This document shows, piece by piece, positions 50,798-56,807 of a DNA stretch of 56,807 nt. Position 1 is the stretch's first letter. Each line of letters begins with the position of its first letter. The position numbers were made by a program, and so were the translations under genes. Source of the stretch: Dehalococcoidia bacterium (GTDB taxonomy: Bacteria > Chloroflexota > Dehalococcoidia > UBA2979); assembly GCA_028279505.1 (NCBI GenBank), contig JANQNP010000049.1, positions 1 to 56,807 of the forward strand, in the 5' to 3' direction. A model generated the notes under the pieces. It did no database searches. It saw only the letters and a list, made by a program, of their open reading frames with translations, and had not been told where the DNA came from.

Positions 50798-51010
50798 CTA
50801 CCCGTCGGGAGTGGCGGCGTCCTCGGTGACGGCGGCGAGGCGACGCAGCTCCTCGATGTGTGCGGCGAAGGCGCGCCCTCGCGCTCTGATCTCAACCGTC
50901 GAGCACGACGGGGTCGTCGCGGAGCTTCACGGCGGCTGAGTTGGCCCGGTTGACGAGGATGACTTGCCCTCGGAGAAGTGCGCGCGAGGTGGCGAGGTCA
51001 ACGGCTGGCG
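50798..51010 (-). pseudogene. Decayed gene fragment with frameshift
   Basis: SRALLRGQVILVNRANSAAVKLRDDPVVLDG runs into a stop at about 50892, while the frame one base away continues directly as VEIRARGRAFAAHIEELRRLAAVTEDAATPDG to TAG at 50798. Together they look like one C-terminal fragment of a small protein; upstream coding is lost near the hairpins. I do not recognise the family. Spacer 50687-50797 and 51098-51299 show nothing else. Confidence 0.4.
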
Positions 51011-51045
51011 ATGTGCTGCGCAGGTCGTTCTGCGACGAATCGTTC

Positions 51046-51097
51046 GTCGGGGGCACTCGCCCCCGACACCCCCGCTTGGGGACAGGGTGTCCCCAAG
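51046..51097. repeat. Two adjacent hairpins
   Basis: GTCGGGGGC (51046-51054)/GCCCCCGAC (51059-51067) with ACTC loop, and CTTGGGGACA (51075-51084)/TGTCCCCAAG (51088-51097) with a GGG loop. Strong structured RNA or repeat remnant, at the broken end of the pseudogene. Confidence 0.6.
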
Positions 51098-51299
51098 ACC
51101 CCTCCAACCGTAGAGGTCCGAGATCGTCGGCGGCGCCTCGGTGGTCGGAGAGCGATCGACGGCGGGCTCGGCGTGGCCTTGAGACTGAGACGGGCGTCTT
51201 GCAGGAAGGCACTTCCGGTACCGCTAGTCCACCATCAGCGACTGGGGCGCGGAGATCCTCGGGGGACTGTCGCGGTCTCTATCGCCCGATAGCCATCGC

Positions 51300-52073
51300 T
51301 CAGCGGAGCCAGCCGGGGAGGTGCTGTCCTCGGAAGTAGGCGGTGATCCAGGCGGTGGCGGGGTGGCCCGAGGCCTCGGTGGCGGCGATCGCGGCGTCGA
51401 GGTCGTAGGCGACGCGGCGGTGTTGGACCTCGTAGCCGTCGGGGTTGGCCTCGATGAGTGCGTAGCTGGCACGGAGGTCGGGCGGGATCGGGTTGCTGAC
51501 GCTGCCGGCGGCGACGATGTCGAGGCCGTCGAGGTCGATGCGGCCGGCCCAGTGGGTGTGGCCGACGAGCAGGAGATCGGCGGCGCAGCCGCGCACGAGC
51601 GCGCGTTGCTCGTCCTCGGTCTCGCCGGGGTTGAGGCCGGGGCCGTCGTCGGTTCCCGGCGAGGCGTGGACGAGGAGGGCGCGGGTACCGTCCGGGAGGT
51701 CGACGCGATGCTCAAGCGGCAGGCCGGCGAGCGAGTCGAGCGCGCCTGCGGCGCGAAGCTGAGCGCGCGTCCACTCGAAGCTGGCCTGGACCTCGTTGTA
51801 GCGGGGTCGGAGCGAGGGGTCCGCGGCGACGTCCTGCTCGCGCGGCCACGGGCCGTCGCCGGCGACGAGGTAGCGGTCGGTGTTGCCTCGGATGGTCGTG
51901 GCGTTGGGGATGGCGTCCAGCCGGGCGAGCGTGGCGACGGGGTCGGGGCCGATCGCGGCGTAGTCGCCGAGGAGCCAGTACTCGTCGACGCCCCCGCGCT
52001 CCTCGATGTCCGCGAGCACGGCATCGAGAGCGATCGGGTTGCCGTGGATGTCGGAGATGACGGCGATTCGCAT
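51300..52073 (-). CDS. Metallophosphoesterase (YfcE/MJ0936-like)
   Basis: 257 aa. MRIAVISDIHGNPIALDAVL (D-x-H), WLLGDYAAIGPDP (GD), TIRGNTDRYL (GNxD/H), LVHASPG and LLVGHTHWAGRI (GHTH) give the full calcineurin-like dinuclear site. Likely phosphodiesterase; substrate unknown. Ends 9 bp before the SDR gene is reached on the same strand (downstream partner). Confidence 0.93.
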   Translation of the reverse strand: MRIAVISDIHGNPIALDAVLADIEERGGVDEYWLLGDYAAIGPDPVATLARLDAIPNATTIRGNTDRYLVAGDGPWPREQDVAADPSLRPRYNEVQASFEWTRAQLRAAGALDSLAGLPLEHRVDLPDGTRALLVHASPGTDDGPGLNPGETEDEQRALVRGCAADLLLVGHTHWAGRIDLDGLDIVAAGSVSNPIPPDLRASYALIEANPDGYEVQHRRVAYDLDAAIAATEASGHPATAWITAYFRGQHLPGWLR

Positions 52074-52082
52074 GGGCGGGCG

Positions 52083-52937
52083 TCAGTCCAGATCGAGGTC
52101 TTGGGCGCGGGCGTAGCGGGCGGTGGCGAGGGTGAGGTCTTCCTGGAGCTGGATGGTCATGCCGCCGTCGACGGCGAGGGCGTGGCCGGTGATGAAGGAG
52201 GCGTCGTCGCTGACGAGGAAGGCGACGGCGTTGGCGATGTCGTCGGGGGTGCCGACGCGGCGGAGTGGGTAATGCTGCTTGAAGAATTCGAGGCGAGCGG
52301 GGTCGGTGGCCCAGCGGGCTTCGTTGCGCTCGGTGACGATGTGGCCGGGGAGGACGCAGTTGACGCGGATGCCGTCGGGGCCGAAGTCGGTGGCCATCTG
52401 GCGTGTCATGCCGATGACGGCGGATTTGCCCGCTTCGTAGGCGAGGCGGCCGGGGGCCGTGAGGATGCCGTGGACGGAGGCGGTGTTGACGATGTTGCCG
52501 CCGCCGTTCGCGCGCATGTGGGGGACGGCGTACTTCGCGCCGAGGTAGAGCGCTTTGACGAGGATGGACATGGCTTCGTCCCAACCATCCTCGGAGAGGT
52601 CGACGGCGCTGCCGGCGTGGGCGTCGGTGCCTCGGTAGGCGTTCTGAAAGAGGATGTCGAGGCGGCCCCATTCGTCGATGGCGCGGGTGACCATGGCTTC
52701 GATCTGGTCGGGGTCGCTGACGTCGGTTGAGGTGGCGAGGGCGGTGCCGCCCGCTTCTTCGATGCGGGCGACGTTGGCGGCTGCGCCCTCCTCGTCAAGG
52801 TCGGCGATGAGGACGCGGGCGCCGTCCGCGGCGAGGCGACGGGCGGTGGCGCCGCCGATGCCCCAGGCGCCGCCGGTGACGATCGCGACCTGGCCGTCTG
52901 GTGGGCCGTCGAGAGGGCCGTCGAGCCGTCCGGTCAT
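52083..52937 (-). CDS. SDR-family oxidoreductase
   Basis: 284 aa. VAIVTGGAWGIGGATARRLA, ILFQNAYRG in place of the NNAG motif (QNAY), NTASVHG with the Ser, and Y167-EAG-K171. C-terminal FITGHALAVDGGMTIQ is standard, with an extra ~20-residue tail. FabG/3-oxoacyl-ACP-reductase-like; substrate unknown. N-terminus starts with a short Gly/Pro repeat. Confidence 0.92.
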   Translation of the reverse strand: MTGRLDGPLDGPPDGQVAIVTGGAWGIGGATARRLAADGARVLIADLDEEGAAANVARIEEAGGTALATSTDVSDPDQIEAMVTRAIDEWGRLDILFQNAYRGTDAHAGSAVDLSEDGWDEAMSILVKALYLGAKYAVPHMRANGGGNIVNTASVHGILTAPGRLAYEAGKSAVIGMTRQMATDFGPDGIRVNCVLPGHIVTERNEARWATDPARLEFFKQHYPLRRVGTPDDIANAVAFLVSDDASFITGHALAVDGGMTIQLQEDLTLATARYARAQDLDLD

Positions 52938-53066
52938 CGTGTGCCTCGCTCTCCCATGAGCAGTAACGCCTCGGGAGTATCGCGCGACGGGTCAGTGGAA
53001 CACGAGCGGGTCTTCACCCTCGCGGGCGTTTGTCACGCCTCGGAGGATGCGGGGTAGAGTGCGCGG

Positions 53067-53582
53067 ATGGCGCGAACCGAACTGGACTCGCTACTCACGG
53101 CGCTCGAGGCCGCCTACCGGGGGGACCGGTTTCACGCGCTGCTCGGGAACCTCGAGGATGTGAGCGACGAGGAGTGGGCGACGGTTCCGGGCGAGCACCG
53201 GGTGGAGGTGTTCGGGCCCTCGCCGGAGCTGTCGATCGCGGATCTGGTGCTACACGTGGGCGGGGCGAAGCTGATGTGGGAGAACCATCCGTTTGGGGAT
53301 GGCTCGCTGACATGGGAGGCGGTGCGCCCCGGGACGAGCGACCGCGGCGAGATCATGGCGTGGCTCGATGACGCTCAAGGGCGGTTCGTGGCCTCGGTGG
53401 ATGCGCTGGGCGACGATGCGGAGCTGGGCGTGGAGCGGATGGCGCACTGGGGGCGGCCGCTGGAGACGCGGGCGATCGTCTCGATCGTGGTGAACCACGA
53501 TCTGTATCACTCGGGCGAGATCAACCGGCAGCGGTCGCTCATCCGCGGGGCGACGGGCTGGGGGCCTTCGGCCCGCTCCTGA
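53067..53582 (+). CDS. DinB-superfamily protein
   Basis: 171 aa from ATG 53067. LLTALEAAYRGDRFHALLGNL at the start, LSIADLVLHVGGAKLMWENH and RAIVSIVVNHDLYHSGEINRQRSLIRG with three His residues matching the DinB metal triad (around 55, 148 and 152). The final codons GWGPSARS are made from the hairpin repeat, so the tail was probably remodelled by that repeat. Confidence 0.8.
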   Translation: MARTELDSLLTALEAAYRGDRFHALLGNLEDVSDEEWATVPGEHRVEVFGPSPELSIADLVLHVGGAKLMWENHPFGDGSLTWEAVRPGTSDRGEIMAWLDDAQGRFVASVDALGDDAELGVERMAHWGRPLETRAIVSIVVNHDLYHSGEINRQRSLIRGATGWGPSARS

Positions 53583-53624
53583 CGCTTCGCGGGGGCCTTC
53601 GGCCCCCTTCTGACGCTTCGCGCC
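53562..53624 (+). terminator. Duplicated TTC-loop hairpin plus TGACGCTTCGCGCC elements
   Basis: Hairpin A GGGCC-TTC-GGCCC (53562-53574) in the end of the DinB gene, partial element 53580-53591, hairpin B GGGGGCC-TTC-GGCCCCC (53591-53607) with TTCT, then the full 14-mer at 53611-53624. The two units are near-identical 31-bp repeats. Confidence 0.7.
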
Positions 53625-53802
53625 TGCTTGTGACCTGGTCGGGCAGGTGCGGATCTCCGGACTCGCGGTCGGGCGAGTGGGTCGGGTTCTCACGGATCAC
53701 GCGGGTTGGGGTTCGGCTCAACCTCCACCGGGGGACGGCAGGGACCGGTAGTGCCTCTGGCGATGGGCTAGGATGCGCGCGATCCCGCCCGAGGAGGCTG
53801 TT

Positions 53803-55770
53803 ATGGCACGTGCGCCGATCGATCCGAGCATCGTTGTTGACCTGGATACCGTTGCTGAGCCGGCGATCAGTCCGGATGGCGGGACGGTGGCGTATGTCCG
53901 CGGGGATGTGGATGGCGATTCGCTGCGGCGGTCGTCACACATCGAGACGGTGGGATTCGAGGGTGGGAAGGCGCGGCGGTTTACGACGGGGCCGCTCGAT
54001 GCGCGGCCGACGTGGTCTCCGGATGGGGGGCAGCTGGCGTTCCTGCGCTCGCACCGGAAGGAGGACGGTGGTGCGACGCCGCCTCAGGTGTGGGTGGTGG
54101 CCTCGGGAGGTGGCGGGGCGCGGCAGCTGACGGACTTCGTCGGGCCGGTGCGGTCGATTACATGGCTGCCGGATTCGAGCGCAGTGATCGCGGCGGTGGA
54201 TGTGGATCCGGATGCGCCGGGCCCGGACGCGGACGATTCGATTCCACGGGCGAAGCGGGTGAACCGGATCTACTACCGGGCGGATGGCCTCGGGTGGCGG
54301 GGGGACGCGCACCGGCAGCTGTTCCGGGTGGATGCGCGGAGCGTGGCGGCGAAGCAGCTGACGCGGGCGGACCATGACTGCTACTCGCCGACGCCGTCGC
54401 CAGACGGGTCGTTGATCGCGTTCGCGTCGAGCGACCGGTCGGCCCAGCGACAGCGAAAGACGCCGGGCAAGTTCGAGCTGTGTGTGATGCCCTCGGATGG
54501 TGGGGCGGTGCAGCGGGTGGTGCGGGACCTGTCCGGGCTCGGACCGATCGCGTGGTCGCCGGACGGGGCGCGGCTGGCGTTCGTGTCGGGCGGCGCGGAG
54601 TACGCGTACTCGCAGTCCTACCTGTGGACGGTGGGCCTCGAAGGTGGAGAGCCGAAGGCGATCACGGACGACTCGATCCAGCCGACGGGGGCGAACATTC
54701 CGCTGGCGGATCCGCCGGCGATGCACTGGGGCGCGCGGCGGATCACGTTCGCGGCGGAGCGGCACGGGTCGAGCGGGATCTACAGCGCGACGCCGAGCGG
54801 GTCGACTGTGGAGGCGCTGCGGGCGCCGACGGAGCTGGGCGCGGGACTGTCGCTGTCCTCGGATGGTGGGCGGGCGGCGGTGTTGAGCTCGACGCTGGAC
54901 CGGCCGAACGAGGTGACGGCCGTGGACCTGGAGGCGGGCGCGGAGCAGGCGGTGACGGCGATCAGTTCGGGTTACCTCGATGAGCGGGATGTGGCGAAGA
55001 CGGAGCGGTTCACGTTCAAGCGGGGCGGGCTGGAGATCGAGTGCTGGCTGACGTTCCCGACGGGGTTCGACCGGAGCAAGCAGTACCCGCTGGTGCTCGA
55101 AGTACACGGTGGACCGAACGGGTTCTTCGGCAACGGGTGGATGCCGCTGCACCAGATGCTGGCGAGCGCGGGGTACCTCGTGCTGTACATCAACCCTCGG
55201 GGGTCATCGACCTACGGGCAGGATTTCGTGTCGCGAGTGTTCCGGGACTGGGGTGGCGAGGACTACCTCGATCAGATGGCGGCGATCAATCGGGTCCTGC
55301 GCCGGAGCTACGTGGACGAGTCGCGGCTGGCGATCCACGGGTACTCGTACGGCGGGTTCATGACCTCGTGGACGGTGGGGCACACCGACCGGTTCAAGAG
55401 CGCGATCGTGGCGGCACCGGTGACGAACCTGGTCTCGATGTATGGGCAGACGGACATCGCGGTGCAATTCGGCGAGCAGCAGTGGGGTGGGACGCCGTTC
55501 GAGAACTTCGAGGCGTACGTGGAGCACTCGCCGATCACGTACGCGCCAAACGTGACGACGCCGGTGCTGCTGCTGCACGGGGAGGCGGACATTCGCTGCC
55601 CGATCTCGCAGTCGGAGGAGTACTACACGGCGCTGAAGCGGGCCGGGAAGCAGGTGGAGTTCGTGCGGTTCCCCGGCGGGTTCCACGGCTTCGTGCGGAG
55701 CGGGCACCCGGCGATGGTGCGGTCGTACCACGAGCACGTCCTCGAATGGTTCGAGCGGACGTTGAAGTAG
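53803..55770 (+). CDS. S9 family prolyl oligopeptidase-like peptidase
   Basis: 655 aa from ATG 53803 (GAGGAGG upstream). N-terminal TolB-like seven-bladed beta-propeller with repeated SPDG/PTWSPDGGQLAF units, then an alpha/beta hydrolase domain with catalytic S515 in GYSYGGF, D596 (HGEADIRCP) and H628 (GGFHGF). Dipeptidyl/acylaminoacyl peptidase type; no signal peptide, so cytoplasmic. Uses G-ending codons heavily. Confidence 0.94.
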   Translation: MARAPIDPSIVVDLDTVAEPAISPDGGTVAYVRGDVDGDSLRRSSHIETVGFEGGKARRFTTGPLDARPTWSPDGGQLAFLRSHRKEDGGATPPQVWVVASGGGGARQLTDFVGPVRSITWLPDSSAVIAAVDVDPDAPGPDADDSIPRAKRVNRIYYRADGLGWRGDAHRQLFRVDARSVAAKQLTRADHDCYSPTPSPDGSLIAFASSDRSAQRQRKTPGKFELCVMPSDGGAVQRVVRDLSGLGPIAWSPDGARLAFVSGGAEYAYSQSYLWTVGLEGGEPKAITDDSIQPTGANIPLADPPAMHWGARRITFAAERHGSSGIYSATPSGSTVEALRAPTELGAGLSLSSDGGRAAVLSSTLDRPNEVTAVDLEAGAEQAVTAISSGYLDERDVAKTERFTFKRGGLEIECWLTFPTGFDRSKQYPLVLEVHGGPNGFFGNGWMPLHQMLASAGYLVLYINPRGSSTYGQDFVSRVFRDWGGEDYLDQMAAINRVLRRSYVDESRLAIHGYSYGGFMTSWTVGHTDRFKSAIVAAPVTNLVSMYGQTDIAVQFGEQQWGGTPFENFEAYVEHSPITYAPNVTTPVLLLHGEADIRCPISQSEEYYTALKRAGKQVEFVRFPGGFHGFVRSGHPAMVRSYHEHVLEWFERTLK

Positions 55771-55824
55771 GCGCCTTCCGCGCGGGCCGCCCCAAGCGCA
55801 ACGAGCAGAGAGAAGAGGACTGGG

Positions 55825-56619
55825 ATGCCGGCTGACTACTCGGACTTCGAGGACCTGATCATCGAGGTGGACGACGACGGGGTGGCGACGTTCCAGATCC
55901 ACCGGCCCGAGAAGCTGAACGCGATGAGGGGGCCGACGTTCTGGGAGATCATGGACGCCGGCCGGCGGCTGCAGGCTGACCCGGACGTGCGGGTGGTGGT
56001 GGGGACGCACCAGGGGCGCGGGTTCTGCGCCGGGGCGGACCTCACCGACGGGGGTGGTTCGGAGCCGACGTGGGTGGAGGCGAACGATCCCGTTGGCGTG
56101 TCCGGGATCGGGATGGCGATGCCGGGGATCGACAAGCCGACGATCGCAGCGATCGATGGGGTGGCCGCGGGGGGTGGGATGGCCCTCGCGCTGTCCTTTG
56201 ACATGCGGATCGCCGGGCCGAACGCGCGGTTCACGACGGTGTTCTCGCGTCGGGCGCTGGCGCCGGACTGCGGGATGACTTACTTCCTGCCGCGGATCGT
56301 GGGGGAGGGACGCGCCCTCGAGCTGTTGTACACGGCGCGAGAGGTGGGGCCGGATGAAGCCCTCGGGATGGGGTTGGTGAACGAGCTGGTGGACGACCCG
56401 TACGCGCGGGCGATGGAGCTGGCGCGCGAGCTGGCGGCGGGGCCGCCGCTGGCGTACATGCGGGCGAAGCGGGATGTGAAGCACTCGTGGGGGGCGACGC
56501 TCGCCGAGCAGATTGAGTACGAGTGGTTTGGGCAGGCGGCCGTCCGGAGCAGCCAGGATGTGCTCGAAGGACGGGATGCGTTTGTGGAGAAGCGGGCGCC
56601 GCGGTTTACGGGGCGGTAG
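55825..56619 (+). CDS. Enoyl-CoA hydratase/isomerase family protein
   Basis: 264 aa. VATFQIHRPEKLNAMRGPTFWEI, VVVGTHQGRGFCAGADLTDGG (oxyanion), PTIAAIDGVAAGGGMALALSFDMRIAG and FSRRALAPDCGMTYFLPRIVGEGRALELLYTAREVGPDEALGMGLVNELV with the crotonase signature. Acts in fatty-acid or other acyl-CoA metabolism. 54 bp after the S9 gene. Beyond it (56620-56807) I see only a short GGGGC/GCCCC hairpin and, near the edge, CCCACCCGCCCACCC, which echoes the dispersed repeat. Confidence 0.93.
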   Translation: MPADYSDFEDLIIEVDDDGVATFQIHRPEKLNAMRGPTFWEIMDAGRRLQADPDVRVVVGTHQGRGFCAGADLTDGGGSEPTWVEANDPVGVSGIGMAMPGIDKPTIAAIDGVAAGGGMALALSFDMRIAGPNARFTTVFSRRALAPDCGMTYFLPRIVGEGRALELLYTAREVGPDEALGMGLVNELVDDPYARAMELARELAAGPPLAYMRAKRDVKHSWGATLAEQIEYEWFGQAAVRSSQDVLEGRDAFVEKRAPRFTGR

Positions 56620-56807
56620 CCCCGTAGGCCCCACTCTCGGAACGAGGGTCGGCTCGCCTCGATGGGTGGTTGGGCTTCGCTAGGCGAGGGATCGCCGGGA
56701 AGCGAGGCCGGCAGGGGCGCGCCCTGGTCGCGGTAGCGGCATGCCTTCGGCGTTGTTTGCCGAGTTATCTAGATCCCACCCGCCCACCCTAATACCCAGC
56801 GGGGGCT

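Overview
The window is 56.8 kb of dense, GC-rich (about 70%) bacterial chromosome with roughly 58 genes and short spacers. I see no rRNA, tRNA, CRISPR array or insertion sequence. Gene content (oligopeptide ABC system, GMC oxidoreductase, MpaB-type oxygenase, many SDR/acyl-CoA/MBL enzymes, a PPOX-fold F420/flavin protein, an eRF1-like baeRF protein) and the codon style suggest a heterotrophic member of Chloroflexota (Dehalococcoidia-like). A high-GC actinobacterium is the main alternative. This placement is an inference. Plus-strand genes favour G-ending codons and minus-strand genes C-ending codons across nearly the whole window, so the plus strand is probably the leading strand of one replichore.

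Layout. 0-2.7 kb: a large membrane protein whose C-terminus looks like an edema-factor/CyaA/ExoY-type nucleotidyl cyclase domain. 2.7-6.8 kb (minus): membrane protein, ADP-ribosylglycohydrolase, acyl-CoA carboxylase beta subunit and a biotin carrier. 6.9-8.3 kb: ArsR regulator / SRPBCC / DinB operon with an apparently leaderless promoter and an overlapping operator. 8.3-13.5 kb: small conserved proteins, thioesterase with a double palindromic operator, TetR regulator, TlpA-like thioredoxin, sirtuin, BNR propeller. 13.5-17.0 kb: a compositionally distinct, lower-GC island with a membrane-anchored protein, a TIR-like protein, an Nmad2-like protein, a MazG-family protein and a uracil-DNA-glycosylase-like protein. 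This is the best candidate for an undescribed defence or nucleotide-modification system. 17-20.2 kb: NIPSNAP protein, MBL hydrolase with repeated 3' tails, dispersed repeats, a DnaA-box cluster, an SRPBCC protein and a 14-bp minisatellite. 20.2-27.4 kb (minus): two paralogous GPH-type transporters around an LPG-synthase-like membrane protein, then acyl-CoA ligase, MpaB-like oxygenase and universal stress protein.

27.6-39.8 kb: D-Ala-D-Ala carboxypeptidase, PPOX protein, CCA-adding enzyme, baeRF, DUF2267, two SDRs, MFS, MscS, GYD protein, a frameshifted DUF488 gene and an epoxide-hydrolase-like enzyme. Many spacers carry hairpins followed by a conserved TGACGCTTCGCGCC element. 40.0-50.1 kb: oligopeptide-type ABC importer (binding protein plus two permeases, no ATPase here), phosphatase, holin-X-like protein, hydrolase, DUF454, thioesterase, a second MBL enzyme with a duplicated 3' tail, and a GMC oxidoreductase. 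50.2-51.3 kb: two tiny convergent genes sharing an MKYSxPAxER leader but with different Cys-containing tails (candidate RiPP precursors), a perfect terminator, a decayed gene and tandem hairpins. 51.3-56.6 kb: metallophosphoesterase, SDR, DinB, S9 peptidase and enoyl-CoA hydratase.

The strongest leads are the 13.5-17 kb island, the cyclase-like domain, the paired small peptides, the stop-retaining 3'-tail duplications behind two MBL genes, the post-terminator repeat, and an apparent enrichment of CCTCG on the plus strand, visible as anomalous codon choice in genes of both orientations.
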